In this document: positions 1 through 9,394 of the stretch, piece after piece
Numbering within the stretch: position 1 is the stretch's first letter
How the letters are laid out: every line of letters begins with the position of its first letter
Assembly: GCF_004342065.1 (NCBI RefSeq)
Contig: NZ_SLZU01000001.1
Location: 682,001 to 746,000, forward strand
DNA length: 64,000 nt
DNA from: Primorskyibacter sedentarius
Lineage (GTDB): Bacteria > Pseudomonadota > Alphaproteobacteria > Rhodobacterales > Rhodobacteraceae
Direction: 5' to 3'
Notes under the pieces: generated by a model
The model's input: only the letters and a program-made list of their open reading frames with translations
Databases searched by the model: none
What the model was told of the DNA's origin: nothing
Position numbers and translations under genes: made by a program

Positions 1-1
1 T

Positions 2-109
2 TGGCCGGTGATCATGGCCACCTCCATTCTGGCAATGGTGCCGCCGGTGCTGGTCGTGGTGGGTATGCAAAGACTGTTCGTGCGCGGACTGGTGGAGAGC
101 GAGAAATAA
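2..109 (+). CDS. ugpE: ABC sugar/glycerol-3-phosphate permease, C-terminal end (partial)
   Basis: Only the last 35 codons of an upstream gene are in the window. They encode a hydrophobic helix followed by a short cytoplasmic tail ending [13 protein letters not shown]. This is the usual C-terminus of MalG/UgpE-type inner-membrane permeases. The stop codon overlaps the ATG of the next gene by one base, so the two are translationally coupled. The permease would form the import channel served by the ATPase that follows. The substrate cannot be read from this fragment. The UgpE assignment rests on the tail and on the UgpC character of the next gene. Confidence 0.75.
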   Translation, partial: WPVIMATSILAMVPPVLVVVGMQRLFVRGLVESEK

Positions 110-1110
110 TGGCGACTGTCACGCTTCGAAACGTCAGGAAATCCTTTGGCAAGACCGATGTCATCCACGGCGTCGACCTGGAGATTGCCGATGGCGAATT
201 CATCGTGATCGTCGGCCCGTCGGGCTGTGGCAAATCCACTCTGCTGCGCATGGTGGCGGGTCTGGAAACGGTCACCTCCGGCGAGGTGGAGATCGGCGGC
301 AGACTGGTGAACAAGGTCGAGCCCATGGATCGCGACATCGCCATGGTGTTTCAGAACTACGCGCTTTATCCGCATATGACGGTGTTCGACAACATGGCCT
401 ACGGGCTGAAGATCGCCAAGGTCCCCAAATCCGAGATCGAGGACCGCGTGGCCACCGCCGCCAAACTGTTGCAGTTGGAGGAATATCTCAAGCGCCGCCC
501 CCGAGAGCTGTCAGGTGGTCAACGTCAGCGCGTGGCCATGGGGCGCGCCATCGTGCGCAAACCTGCGGTCTTTCTGTTCGATGAGCCGCTCAGCAACCTT
601 GATGCAAAGCTTCGCGTGCAGATGCGGCTGGAGATCAAGGCCCTTCAGCGCGAGCTGGGGGTCACGGCGCTGTACGTCACGCATGATCAGGTAGAGGCGA
701 TGACGCTGGCGGACCGCATGGTAGTGATGAATGGCGGCGTGGCGGATCAGGTCGGCAAACCGCTGGATGTCTATGCCGATCCCCGGACAGAGTTTGTGGC
801 AGGTTTCATCGGGTCGCCGCCCACGAATTTCCTTGATACCGCACTTCTGCCCGGACTTTCGACAGCGCCCAGCCTCGGCATTCGGCCGGAACATCTTCAG
901 ATCGAAGATCAGGGCCGCCTGACCGCGACGGTGTCCTTTGCCGAAGCCTTGGGAGCCGAGACGCTGATCCATTGCAGGGTTGCAGGCGGGCGTCAGGTAA
1001 CCGTCCGGCAGGACGCCCTGCACCATATCCCTGCCGAAGGGGAAAGCGTACAGCTCAATTGGGCCGATGCGGATGCCATGTTCTTTGATGCCAATGGGCG
1101 GCGCGTCTGA
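109..1110 (+). CDS. ugpC: sn-glycerol-3-phosphate-type ABC importer ATPase
   Basis: 333 aa, close to the usual 350-370 aa of MalK/UgpC ATPases. It shows Walker [10 protein letters not shown] (residues 36-44), the signature LSGGQ (134-138), Walker B FLFDEP with D158/E159, and the switch His192 in THD. A C-terminal TOBE/OB regulatory part carries the motif LGIRPEH. The run [13 protein letters not shown] and the ending ANGRRV resemble E. coli UgpC more than MalK. The start is the ATG at 109, which overlaps the permease stop. Longer in-frame upstream sequence is the permease gene read in another frame. The protein would power uptake of glycerol-3-phosphate or a related polyol/sugar. The binding protein and first permease lie outside the window, so the substrate is inferred. 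Confidence 0.82.
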   Translation: MATVTLRNVRKSFGKTDVIHGVDLEIADGEFIVIVGPSGCGKSTLLRMVAGLETVTSGEVEIGGRLVNKVEPMDRDIAMVFQNYALYPHMTVFDNMAYGLKIAKVPKSEIEDRVATAAKLLQLEEYLKRRPRELSGGQRQRVAMGRAIVRKPAVFLFDEPLSNLDAKLRVQMRLEIKALQRELGVTALYVTHDQVEAMTLADRMVVMNGGVADQVGKPLDVYADPRTEFVAGFIGSPPTNFLDTALLPGLSTAPSLGIRPEHLQIEDQGRLTATVSFAEALGAETLIHCRVAGGRQVTVRQDALHHIPAEGESVQLNWADADAMFFDANGRRV

Positions 1111-1206
1111 CGGCCCACGCACAAGAAGCGGCAGAGTTTTGGTGTTTCAGGCGGAGAAATCTGCCCATCGCAGCGCGCGGCGACGCGGCGCTTGGGGCAT
1201 CACACC

Positions 1207-1983
1207 CTATTGCCCGGCAGCGAACGGATTGTCGGGGTATCCCACCCCCATCAGGTAGAGCCCTTCTGGCGGGCAAACCGGCCCACAGGCTGCGCGTTGG
1301 CGTGCCTCAAGTGCCGCGCTGACGTCATCGGCTGTCCACGCGCCCGCGCCGACCCGCTCCAACGTGCCGACAAAGCTGCGCACCTGATTGTGCAGGAAAG
1401 ACCGCGCACGCACGTCAAACTGGATCTCCGTCCCGGCCGGGGTGGAAATGGCGCGGATGTCGAGCCTGTCCAAGGTCTTGATCGGGGACTTGGCCTGGCA
1501 CATGGTCGAGCGGAAGGTGGTAAAGTCATGCTGCCCGACCAGCCGCTGAGCCGCCTCGTGCATGGCTTCGACATCAAGATCGTGGCTCACGCGCCAGACC
1601 TGTCCGGCCTCCAGCGTCAGCGGCGCGCGGCGGCTGAGGATGCGGAAGAGATAGCGCCGCTCCATCGCCGAAAACCGGGCGTGCCAGTCCTGGGCCGTGA
1701 CCGCGCAGGCGCGGATCGCCACGGGAGCCGGTTTCAGGTGGTAGTTCAATGCCTCGGACAGGCGGAACGGGTCCCAGTCCTTCTCCATGTCGCAATGCGC
1801 CACCTGGCCCCGCGCATGCACGCCCGCATCGGTGCGTCCGGCAGCGGCAATGGTATGCGCGCGCGGTTCCAGCTTTGCCAGCGCAGCCTCTATCGCGCCC
1901 TGCACAGACGGCAGGCCGGCCTGACGCTGCCAGCCCGAAAACGGGCCGCCATCATATTCCACCAAGAGCGCGTATCTGGGCAT
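1207..1983 (-). CDS. truA: tRNA pseudouridine(38-40) synthase TruA
   Basis: 258 aa, against about 270 for E. coli TruA. It isomerises uridines 38-40 in the anticodon stem-loop of many tRNAs. The catalytic aspartate is D52 in the family motif GRTDAGVHA. The N-terminus [18 protein letters not shown] and the downstream [10 protein letters not shown] are typical of TruA. The start is the ATG whose complement is at 1981-1983. Longer in-frame extension has no family similarity and would run into the divergent YcjX gene. It converges with ugpC across about 100 bases in which I see no strong terminator. Confidence 0.95.
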   Translation of the reverse strand: MPRYALLVEYDGGPFSGWQRQAGLPSVQGAIEAALAKLEPRAHTIAAAGRTDAGVHARGQVAHCDMEKDWDPFRLSEALNYHLKPAPVAIRACAVTAQDWHARFSAMERRYLFRILSRRAPLTLEAGQVWRVSHDLDVEAMHEAAQRLVGQHDFTTFRSTMCQAKSPIKTLDRLDIRAISTPAGTEIQFDVRARSFLHNQVRSFVGTLERVGAGAWTADDVSAALEARQRAACGPVCPPEGLYLMGVGYPDNPFAAGQ

Positions 1984-2095
1984 GGCGGCGCAGATACCCC
2001 GAGCGCGCCCGCCGCACAATCCCTGTCTGCCGCACTGGTGATTGGCGCCGGGTGCCCCTATCTTGCGGCCATAGAATGCGCAAAGGGGCAGAGCA

Positions 2096-3511
2096 GTGGT
2101 AATCTCGACGCTGGCAGACGGTTTGACGCGCGGGGTCGAATCCCTGACCGACACTTTGACCAGCCCTTTTTCGGAACCGGTGATCCGGCTGGGCGTCACG
2201 GGGCTGGCGCGGGCGGGAAAGACCGTGTTCATCACCTCGCTCGTGGCCAACCTGCTGGATCGTGGCCGGATGCCGCAGCTCCTGGCGGCAGCGGATGGGC
2301 GGATCACCACCGCCTATCTGCAACCCCAGCCCAATGACACATTGCCCCGGTTCGAATACGAGACACATCTGGCCGCGCTGACCGCGAGAGAGCCGCATTG
2401 GCCCGACAGCACGCGCATGATCTCTGAGTTGCGGCTGTCGCTGCGGGTGCAACCGACCGGGCTGCTGGCGGGGCTACAGGGGCCGCGGACCGTGCATCTG
2501 GATATCGTGGATTATCCCGGCGAATGGCTGCTGGATCTTGGCCTGATGGAGAAATCCTATGCCGATTGGTCGCGCGAGACGCTGGCGCGGATTGCGTCCC
2601 GCCCGCAGGCGGCAGAGTTCATGGCCACGTCCGGCGCGCTCGACCCGTCCGCGAAACTGCAGGAAACCGATGCGCAGGCGCTTGCCCGCAGCTTTACCGG
2701 TTACCTGACGCAGGCCCGGCAGGATGGCTATTCCGATTGCACGCCGGGGCGGTTCCTGCTGCCGGGCGACCTTGCCGGATCGCCGGTGCTGACCTTTGGC
2801 CCCCTGCCCGACCCGGGCGATCCGCCGCGCCGGTCGCTCTGGCGCGAGATGGAGCGGCGCTATGAGGCGTACAAGTCGCGCGTGGTACGGCCCTTCTTTC
2901 GGGATCACTTCGCCCGCATCGACAGGCAGGTCGTGCTGGTTGACGCGCTTGGTGCGATCCATTCCGGCCCCGCGGCGGTCGAGGATATGCGTCTGGCGAT
3001 GGCGGATATCCTGTCGTCTTTCCGGCCCGGACGAAATGCATTTCTGTCGCAGATTTTCCGCGGCAAACGGGTCGAAAAGATCCTGTTCGCCGCCACCAAG
3101 GCCGATCACCTGCACCATACCCAGCATGGCCGCCTGACCGCGATCATGGAGGCGCTGACCCGCGAGGCCCGCGACCGGGCGCGCTTTGCCGGGGCGGAAA
3201 CCTCTGCCATGTCGCTGGCTGCCCTGCGCGCCACGGTCGAGGAAACCATCCAACATGATGGCCGCAATTTGGACTGCGTGCGCGGCAGGCTGCTGGACAG
3301 TGGCAAGGAAGCGGCCTTTTACCCCGGCGCGCTGCCTGACGACCCCGGTCACCTGCTGGGCCCCGCGCGTCAGGGGGCCGAGGCTTGGCTGGATCAGGAT
3401 TACAAGGTCATGCGCTTCTCGCCCGCGCCGCTGACGCTGAAACCCGGCGAAGGGCCGCCGCATATCCGGCTGGACAAGGCCGCGCAATTCCTGATCGGAG
3501 ATCGGCTATGA
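2096..3511 (+). CDS. YcjX-family GTPase-like protein (DUF463)
   Basis: 471 aa with a P-loop GLARAGKT at residues 36-43 and a later ATKAD segment resembling the NKxD base-specificity motif. This matches the YcjX/DUF463 family of predicted GTP-binding proteins. In enterobacteria ycjX and ycjF are co-induced with the phage-shock (psp) genes, so a role in envelope stress is likely, but the biochemistry is unresolved. The start is a GTG at 2096; no better ATG precedes the P-loop. The last codon overlaps the acetyltransferase start (ATGA), and a YcjF homologue follows, so the three form one operon. Confidence 0.85.
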   Translation: MVISTLADGLTRGVESLTDTLTSPFSEPVIRLGVTGLARAGKTVFITSLVANLLDRGRMPQLLAAADGRITTAYLQPQPNDTLPRFEYETHLAALTAREPHWPDSTRMISELRLSLRVQPTGLLAGLQGPRTVHLDIVDYPGEWLLDLGLMEKSYADWSRETLARIASRPQAAEFMATSGALDPSAKLQETDAQALARSFTGYLTQARQDGYSDCTPGRFLLPGDLAGSPVLTFGPLPDPGDPPRRSLWREMERRYEAYKSRVVRPFFRDHFARIDRQVVLVDALGAIHSGPAAVEDMRLAMADILSSFRPGRNAFLSQIFRGKRVEKILFAATKADHLHHTQHGRLTAIMEALTREARDRARFAGAETSAMSLAALRATVEETIQHDGRNLDCVRGRLLDSGKEAAFYPGALPDDPGHLLGPARQGAEAWLDQDYKVMRFSPAPLTLKPGEGPPHIRLDKAAQFLIGDRL

Positions 3512-3957
3512 GCGTCTACCTAAGGCCCGCCCAGTCGCTGGATGCAGGCAAGATCGGGGAGATATTGACCGACGGGAACGGTGCAAACCCATGGAAACCG
3601 CACCTGCATTCCGGCGCCGAAGATATTGGGTTTTGCGCCAAGATGATTGATCGCGGCTGGGTCACGGTCGCCTGTCAGGACCGCCGCGTTCTGGGCTTCA
3701 TCGCCCGGCAGGAGGACGAGGTGCATTCGCTTTACGTGGCCGCACAGGCGCAAGGGGCGGGGATCGGGCGGATGCTGCTGGACGATGCGAAGGCCATACG
3801 TGACAGGCTGGAGCTTTGGACCTTTCAATTGAACACCGGCGCACAGCGGTTTTATCTGCGCGAAGGCTTTACCGAGGTCAAACGGACCGACGGGCAGAGC
3901 AACGACGAGAAACTGCCCGACATCAGATACCTCTGGACGCGAAAGGCCAAGACATGA
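3508..3957 (+). CDS. GNAT-family N-acetyltransferase
   Basis: 149 aa, one GNAT domain. The acetyl-CoA pyrophosphate-binding signature is visible as QAQGAGIG, after the beta-strand VHSLYVAA and before the helix RMLLDDAKA. The C-terminal NTGAQRFYLREGF is the usual GNAT motif B. The substrate is unknown. The gene starts inside the YcjX stop (ATGA overlap), and its own stop overlaps the next start, so it sits inside the ycjX-ycjF operon. That placement suggests that it acetylates a small molecule or protein linked to the same envelope process, but this is inference from position only. Confidence 0.85.
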   Translation: MSVYLRPAQSLDAGKIGEILTDGNGANPWKPHLHSGAEDIGFCAKMIDRGWVTVACQDRRVLGFIARQEDEVHSLYVAAQAQGAGIGRMLLDDAKAIRDRLELWTFQLNTGAQRFYLREGFTEVKRTDGQSNDEKLPDIRYLWTRKAKT

Positions 3958-4961
3958 GCGACCGTGACGGCCCCGTGCTGATCGACCTGGACGGAAAGAG
4001 CCGCGCTCCCTCGCCCGCCGAGGCGCCGCCCGTCCCTGAAACCGGACAGCCCGGCCCAAGCGGGCAGGCGATGGCCACCGTGGCGGCGCTTGCCGGGCGA
4101 CGCAGTTCGCCGCTCGCGCGGTGGTTCTGGGGGTTGTTGACGGCAGTGATTACCACGGTCGTGTCGGTCGCCGCGTGGAACTTTGCCGCCGATCTGATCG
4201 GGCGCGTGCCGCTTCTGGGATGGACCGTGACAGCACTCTTCGCGCTTTTCGTGCTGGTGCTGCTGGCAATCGCGGTGCGCGAACTATCGGTCTTTGCCCG
4301 TCTGGCGCGGATCGACAAGCTGCACCGCCGTGCCGCCCAAGCGCTGGCCGAGGATGACCTTGGCGGTGCCCGCATCGTCATCAAGGAGCTGGACACGCTT
4401 TATAGTGGGCGCGAAGACACACGCTGGGGTCGGCAACGCGTGGCGGAGCTGGGCGCAGAACAGTTCGACGCGGGTGGTCTTCTGGGTCTGGCCGAGGCCG
4501 AGTTGCTGCGCCCGTTGGATCGCGCCGCGCGGACAGAGGTCGAGGCCGCAGCCCGGCAGGTCGCGACGGTGACAGCGCTGGTGCCTTTGGCGCTGGCCGA
4601 TGTGGCCTCTGCCCTGACGGCGAACCTGCGGATGATCCGGCGCATTGCCGAAATTTACGGTGGCCGCGCGGGCACGCTGGGCAGCTGGCGGCTGACCCGC
4701 GCCGTGATGTCGCATCTGGTGGCCACCGGCGCCGTGGCCGTCGGTGACGACATGCTAGAGCCCGTGCTGGGCGGCGGGATTCTGGCGAAACTCTCGCGCC
4801 GCTTTGGCGAAGGTCTGATAAACGGCGCCCTGACAGCCCGCGTCGGTGCCGCCGCGATGGAGGTCTGCCGCCCCCTGCCCTTCACCAGAGAGCCGCGCCC
4901 CCCGGTGCGCAGCATGGTGAAATCGGCCCTGACAGGGCTGTTCAAGCAGGCCAAGGACTGA
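3954..4961 (+). CDS. YcjF-family inner-membrane protein (DUF697/TIGR01620)
   Basis: 335 aa. An N-terminal soluble proline-rich stretch (about residues 1-45) precedes two closely spaced transmembrane helices, WFWGLLTAVITTVVSVAAW and LLGWTVTALFALFVLVLLAI. The C-terminal domain has the DUF697 pattern (TALVPLALADVASALTANLRM and later AEIYGG). This is the YcjF family, the usual partner of YcjX. The ATG at 3954 overlaps the acetyltransferase stop by four bases (ATGA). The C-terminal domain probably lies in the cytoplasm beside YcjX. The specific function is unknown; a link to membrane stress comes from the co-regulated enterobacterial pair. Confidence 0.85.
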   Translation: MSDRDGPVLIDLDGKSRAPSPAEAPPVPETGQPGPSGQAMATVAALAGRRSSPLARWFWGLLTAVITTVVSVAAWNFAADLIGRVPLLGWTVTALFALFVLVLLAIAVRELSVFARLARIDKLHRRAAQALAEDDLGGARIVIKELDTLYSGREDTRWGRQRVAELGAEQFDAGGLLGLAEAELLRPLDRAARTEVEAAARQVATVTALVPLALADVASALTANLRMIRRIAEIYGGRAGTLGSWRLTRAVMSHLVATGAVAVGDDMLEPVLGGGILAKLSRRFGEGLINGALTARVGAAAMEVCRPLPFTREPRPPVRSMVKSALTGLFKQAKD

Positions 4962-5043
4962 GCTTGACCTCGTAGCAACGGACGTCCGCGCAACTTGAAA
5001 CGTTAACACTGGCCGCTGCGCACCTCTTTCTTAAAACGCAGAA

Positions 5044-5071
5044 AAGGCGCCGACATAAGCGTCGGCGCCTT
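5044..5071 (-). terminator. Rho-independent terminator of the small membrane protein gene
   Basis: A perfect 11-bp inverted repeat, AAGGCGCCGAC (5044-5054) and GTCGGCGCCTT (5061-5071), with a 6-base loop. Read on the minus strand it is followed by TTTTC, so it fits as the terminator of the gene ending at 5116. It may also stop transcription from the ycjF side. Confidence 0.8.
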
Positions 5072-5115
5072 GGACGCCCGCGCGACGAGGCGCGGGCGGC
5101 ATAAGTGTGCCAGAG

Positions 5116-5475
5116 TTATTCGGCGGGCACAGCTTCTTCACCTGCCGCTGGCTGCTCTGTCGCGGCAGGGGCGCTCTCAAGCGTCGAACCTTCGGTTGTC
5201 GTCTCCGCTTCCGCTGCGGGGGCGGTCGTTTCGCTTTCAACGGCGGGGGCCTGCGCGTCGCTTTCGATCATGGGCGCAGTCTCTGTCGCCGGTTCTGTCA
5301 TCACTGGTTCTTCCCGGTCTGCCCCGCCCATCAGCGATGCGCCGATCAGCACGGCAAGGATCACCACGATCCCGATGCCAATCCCAAGTGCAGCATTACC
5401 GCCGGAGCGCGTGGTCCGAACCTCGCGGGGCGTGCGGGGATCATCGATACGGGTTTCTGTCGTTTCAAAGGCCAT
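5116..5475 (-). CDS. Hypothetical single-pass membrane protein with acidic Ala/Glu/Thr tail
   Basis: 119 aa. The N-terminus (about 28 residues) is charged and followed by one transmembrane helix, ALGIGIGIVVILAVLIGASL (about 29-48). The rest is a low-complexity tail of Ala, Glu, Thr and Pro. The N-terminal side is basic and cytoplasmic by the positive-inside rule, so the acidic tail probably lies in the periplasm. A ribosome site GGAG lies just before the ATG at 5475, and a clean terminator follows. I do not recognise a family; such short anchored low-complexity proteins are common in this order. Confidence 0.7.
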   Translation of the reverse strand: MAFETTETRIDDPRTPREVRTTRSGGNAALGIGIGIVVILAVLIGASLMGGADREEPVMTEPATETAPMIESDAQAPAVESETTAPAAEAETTTEGSTLESAPAATEQPAAGEEAVPAE

Positions 5476-5489
5476 GTCGTTTCTCCTGT

Positions 5490-5711
5490 TTACGTCTCTG
5501 CTATCGGGGCGTCGCTTGGCCCGTCCGGACCGTCCGCCTCATGCAGACCAAACGCGCCAAATTCGGATTGGTTCGATGAAAGCGTCGCCCCCCGCCAGTG
5601 CTGGGCCAGTCCCCGCCGATCAGGGCAGGCGAGATGCGCCAAGATCCGCCAAGTGCCATCTGCCCATGGAACCGGCGACCGATCGCCGAACGCCCGCGCA
5701 ACCCTGATCAC
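5490..5711 (-). CDS. Doubtful small ORF upstream of the 5116-5475 gene
   Basis: An open frame of 73 codons starting at GTG and ending 14 bases before the ATG of the next minus-strand gene. About two thirds of its third codon positions are G or C. That is less than its neighbours but more than expected for pure noise. I recognise no domain and see no clear ribosome site. It is the only coding candidate in the 390-base gap from 5476 to 5865. It could equally be leader sequence of the downstream gene. Confidence 0.2.
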   Translation of the reverse strand: MIRVARAFGDRSPVPWADGTWRILAHLACPDRRGLAQHWRGATLSSNQSEFGAFGLHEADGPDGPSDAPIAET

Positions 5712-5752
5712 CCACCGCCCAAACGCCGCACACGCGATAGTTGACCTTCCCG

Positions 5753-5768
5753 GTCAGGTTTACCTGAC
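5753..5768. promoter_or_regulatory. Perfect short inverted repeat, candidate operator
   Basis: GTCAGGT (5753-5759), two spacer bases, ACCTGAC (5762-5768), flanked by TTGACC at 5741-5746. The compact symmetry is typical of a dimeric regulator site. It lies about 100 bases upstream of the gene at 5866 and upstream of the doubtful minus-strand ORF. Which gene it controls, and by which protein, cannot be told. Confidence 0.35.
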
Positions 5769-5865
5769 TACCCCCCGATCACGGGTTCGGGCAGACTGTT
5801 CTGACCGCAACCCATTGATATGCGGAATATCTTGACGAATTTTTTGCTGAGTACGGAGCCATTTC

Positions 5866-6195
5866 ATGCCCGATTTTTCTCAACCGATCGACACGGGGCT
5901 GCTTTGCCGCATGCTGGGGCTTGTCGGGTTCTGCCTTTACGTCATCAACTATTTCCTGTTGTCGACGCAGATCTTCACCGCTCAGGGTATTCGCTATTTC
6001 GTCGTCAACACGACTGCCGCCGTGCTGGTCCTGATCGGGCTGACGCAGGATTTCAACCTTCCGGCGGCACTAACGCAGGGCTTCATGATATGCATGGGCA
6101 CAGCCGCGATCCTGATCCGCGTGCGGCGTTCAATATTGCTGCGCCGCAAGTTCGACCGGATCAGGAACGACCAGCACATCCCCCGCGCGGCCTGA
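5866..6195 (+). CDS. Small multi-pass inner-membrane protein (CBU_0592-like)
   Basis: 109 aa with three hydrophobic segments: LGLVGFCLYVINYFLLST, YFVVNTTAAVLVLIGL and ALTQGFMICMGTAAILI. A basic cytoplasmic tail (RVRRSILLRRKF) follows. The pattern, including YxxNY in the first helix and VNxxAA in the second, resembles the CBU_0592 family of small membrane proteins, whose function is unknown to me. It stands alone between an intergenic gap and ileS, with ATG at 5866 preceded by a weak GGAG. No catalytic residues are apparent. Confidence 0.65.
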   Translation: MPDFSQPIDTGLLCRMLGLVGFCLYVINYFLLSTQIFTAQGIRYFVVNTTAAVLVLIGLTQDFNLPAALTQGFMICMGTAAILIRVRRSILLRRKFDRIRNDQHIPRAA

Positions 6196-6390
6196 ACCCG
6201 GCATACAACGCGGCCACTGGACGCCCGCGCAGACCGGGCCTATAACCCGCGACATGACGCTTATTCACGCGATCATCATTCGAATTATATGCCCGGCGCT
6301 CTGACATACGAGCTGCCGGGACAAGGCGTATGCACCGCAGCGCCGCCCCTGACCCCCTGACAATTCACCCGATTTTCAAGGACGCCCAAG

Positions 6391-9360
6391 ATGTGCGCCG
6401 AGACGCCCGACTATAAAGCCACGCTGAACCTGCCCAAAACCGATTTCCCGATGCGCGCGGGACTGCCCAAGCGCGAGCCTGAATGGCTGGCCCGCTGGGA
6501 GAAGATCGGCATCTATGATCGCCTGCGCGAGACTGCGGGCGACCGCACGCCCTTCACGCTGCATGACGGGCCGCCCTATGCCAACGGTCATCTTCACATC
6601 GGCCACGCGCTGAACAAGACGATCAAGGACATGATCGTGCGGTCCCACCAGATGATGGGCAAGGATGCGCGCTATATCCCCGGTTGGGACTGTCACGGCC
6701 TGCCGATCGAGTGGAAGATCGAGGAACAGTACCGCGCCAAGGGCAAGAACAAGGACGAGGTCGATGTCGTCGATTTCCGTCAGGAATGCCGCCGCTTTGC
6801 CGAGGGCTGGATCGACGTGCAGCGCGACGAATTCAAACGTCTGGGCATCACCGGCAAGTGGGACCGCCCCTACCTGACGATGGATTTCCGCGCCGAACGC
6901 ATCATCGCCGAGGATTTCCAGAAATTCCTGATGAACGGCACGCTTTATCAGGGCTCCAAGCCCGTGATGTGGTCGCCGGTCGAAAAGACAGCGCTGGCCG
7001 AGGCCGAGATCGAGTATCACGATCACAAGAGCCACACGATCTGGGTGCCGTTCAAGATCGTCTCTGGCGGTGATTTCACAATGCCCGAGGGCGAGGATGA
7101 CGACTATGCAGGTGCCGATGCGGCGCTGGTCGCCTCTGACCTGCTATCCGCCAAGGTGGTGATCTGGACAACGACCCCCTGGACGATCCCGTCGAACAAG
7201 GCGGTCGCATACAACCCCAAGATCAACTACGGCCTCTACGAGGTCACTGGCCGCCCAGAGGAATGCTGGTGCAGGATCGGCGACCGCTACCTGCTGGCTG
7301 ACACGCTGGCCGGGGATGTGCTGGGTGCTGCACGGCTGGATGACACGATGTATCGCCGCCTGCGCGATGTCTCTGCCGAGGAACTGTCCACTCTGACGCT
7401 GGCGCATCCGTTTGCGGGTGTTGATGGCGCAGACGGCTTCTGGGACTACGAGGTGCCGATGATCGACGGCGATCACGTGACCGATGATGCGGGCACGGGC
7501 TTTGTCCATACCGCGCCCAGCCACGGCGCCGATGACTTCGAATGCTTCATGAAGCGCAACTGGCTGGACCGGATGACGCATAACGTGGGCGAGGAATCCG
7601 AATTCCTTCCGCATGTGCCGTTCTTCGCGGGCCTCCAAGTGTTCGACCGCAAGGGCAAGGAAGGCAAGGCCAACTCCACCGTGATCAACAAGCTGGTCGA
7701 GGTGGGAGGCCTGATCGCGCGGGGCCGCGTCACGCACAGCTATCCGCATAGCTGGCGGTCCAAGGCTCCGGTCATCTTCCGCAACACCCCGCAATGGTTC
7801 GCCGCCATCGACCGCGAGGTCGGCGACGGGCAGGACACCTATGGCAAGACCATCCGCGAACGCGCGCTGACCTCTATCGACGAATTGGTGAAGTGGACGC
7901 CGCCTTCGGGTCGCAACCGTCTGTATTCGATGATCGAAGTGCGTCCCGACTGGGTGTTGTCGCGCCAACGCGCATGGGGCGTGCCGCTCACCTGCTTCAC
8001 CCGCAAGGGCACGCTGCCCACGGACGAAAACTTCCTTCTGCGCGACGATGCCGTGAATGCCCGTATCCTAGAGGCGTTCGAGGTCGAGGGCGCGGACGCA
8101 TGGTACAAGCCCGGCGCGAAAGAGCGTTTCCTTGGCAGCGATTACAATGCCGATGATTGGGATCAGGTCTTCGACATTCTCGATGTGTGGTTCGATTCCG
8201 GCTCCACCCACTCTTTCGTACTGCGCGACCGGGAAGACGGGACCGTGGATGGCATCGCAGATGTCTATATGGAAGGCACCGACCAGCATCGCGGCTGGTT
8301 CCATTCCTCGATGCTTCAGGCCTGCGGCACGATCGGCCGCGCGCCCTATCGCAACGTGGTCACGCATGGCTTCACGCTGGATGGCAAGGGCAACAAGATG
8401 TCCAAGTCGCTGGGCAACACCATCGCGCCCGATGATGTGGTCAAGCAATACGGGGCCGATATACTGCGGCTTTGGGTGGCGCAGGCCGACTACACCACCG
8501 ACCAGCGTATCGGGCCGGAGATCCTGAAAGGCACGGCCGACAGCTATCGCCGCTTGCGCAACACGATGCGGTTCATGCTGGGCGCGCTGTCGCATTTCGA
8601 GGAATCCGACCGCGTCGCGCCTGCCGACATGCCGGAACTGGAACGCTGGGTGCTGCACCGTCTGGCAGAGCTCGATCACCGCGTCCGCAAGGGCTATGCC
8701 GAGTTCGACTTCCAGGGGGTATTCCAGGCGCTGTTCAACTTCGCCACGGTGGATCTGTCGTCCTTCTACTTCGATATCCGCAAGGATGTGCTCTATTGCG
8801 ATGGCGACACGGATCGCCGCCGTGCTGCGCGCACCGTTCTGGATATCCTGTTCCACCGTCTGACCAGCTGGCTTGCCCCGGTTCTGGTCTTCACGATGGA
8901 GGAGGTCTGGCTGGAACGCTTCCCGAGTGCCGACAGCTCCATCCACCTGACCGATTTCCCGGACACCCCCGCGGACTGGCTGGACGAGCCGCTGGCGGCC
9001 AAATGGGCCAGCGTCCGTCAGGCCCGCCGCGTGGTGACAGCCGCGCTCGAAGTGCAGCGGACCGACAAGGTGATTGGCGCCTCGTTGGAGGCAGCACCGG
9101 TCGTGCATGTGCGCAACGCCGATATGCTGACTGCGCTGAAATCGGTCAATTTCGACGATATCTGCATCACCTCGGACGTGTCGCTCTCTGGCGATCCCCT
9201 TCCGAACGAGGCGTTCCGCCTGCCAGAGGTCGAAGGCGTCGGTGTGGTGTTTGAAAAGGCCGAAGGCGAAAAATGCCAGCGCTGCTGGAAGATCCTGCCC
9301 GATGTCGGCACGCACAAGCATCCGGGCACCTGTGCCCGTTGCGACGCGGCTCTGGGCTGA
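6391..9360 (+). CDS. ileS: Isoleucyl-tRNA synthetase
   Basis: 989 aa cytoplasmic class I synthetase that charges tRNA-Ile. The HIGH motif is at residues 69-72 within PPYANGHLHIGHALNKT. KMSKS is at 669-673. Between them lie the CP1 editing domain (WTTTPWTIPSNKAV, TGFVHTAPSHG) and the family motif DVWFDSGSTH. The C-terminal zinc finger uses C962, C965, C981 and C984. Length and order are standard for the bacterial zinc-containing form. ATG at 6391 is preceded by AAGGACG. The roughly 195-base leader shows no recognisable riboswitch; T-box control is not expected in Proteobacteria. Confidence 0.97.
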   Translation: MCAETPDYKATLNLPKTDFPMRAGLPKREPEWLARWEKIGIYDRLRETAGDRTPFTLHDGPPYANGHLHIGHALNKTIKDMIVRSHQMMGKDARYIPGWDCHGLPIEWKIEEQYRAKGKNKDEVDVVDFRQECRRFAEGWIDVQRDEFKRLGITGKWDRPYLTMDFRAERIIAEDFQKFLMNGTLYQGSKPVMWSPVEKTALAEAEIEYHDHKSHTIWVPFKIVSGGDFTMPEGEDDDYAGADAALVASDLLSAKVVIWTTTPWTIPSNKAVAYNPKINYGLYEVTGRPEECWCRIGDRYLLADTLAGDVLGAARLDDTMYRRLRDVSAEELSTLTLAHPFAGVDGADGFWDYEVPMIDGDHVTDDAGTGFVHTAPSHGADDFECFMKRNWLDRMTHNVGEESEFLPHVPFFAGLQVFDRKGKEGKANSTVINKLVEVGGLIARGRVTHSYPHSWRSKAPVIFRNTPQWFAAIDREVGDGQDTYGKTIRERALTSIDELVKWTPPSGRNRLYSMIEVRPDWVLSRQRAWGVPLTCFTRKGTLPTDENFLLRDDAVNARILEAFEVEGADAWYKPGAKERFLGSDYNADDWDQVFDILDVWFDSGSTHSFVLRDREDGTVDGIADVYMEGTDQHRGWFHSSMLQACGTIGRAPYRNVVTHGFTLDGKGNKMSKSLGNTIAPDDVVKQYGADILRLWVAQADYTTDQRIGPEILKGTADSYRRLRNTMRFMLGALSHFEESDRVAPADMPELERWVLHRLAELDHRVRKGYAEFDFQGVFQALFNFATVDLSSFYFDIRKDVLYCDGDTDRRRAARTVLDILFHRLTSWLAPVLVFTMEEVWLERFPSADSSIHLTDFPDTPADWLDEPLAAKWASVRQARRVVTAALEVQRTDKVIGASLEAAPVVHVRNADMLTALKSVNFDDICITSDVSLSGDPLPNEAFRLPEVEGVGVVFEKAEGEKCQRCWKILPDVGTHKHPGTCARCDAALG

Positions 9361-9394
9361 CCCGCCCCGGCGCTGACAAGAAAGGCGGACCGCG

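Noticed and set aside
1-108. Upstream in-frame extension of the ugpC gene
   Set aside because: The same bases encode the C-terminus of a permease in another frame, and ABC ATPases begin at the ATG 109.
2132-2144. GGGGTCGAATCCC resembling a tRNA T-arm
   Set aside because: It lies within the YcjX coding sequence, with no acceptor stem, anticodon arm or D-arm around it.
5820-6245. Second reading frame overlapping the small membrane protein at 5866-6195
   Set aside because: It is Arg/Pro/Ala-rich without hydrophobic or domain pattern, unlike the membrane-protein frame.
6196-6390. Possible riboswitch or T-box upstream of ileS
   Set aside because: I found no conserved T-box or known riboswitch core, and T-boxes are not expected in Proteobacteria.
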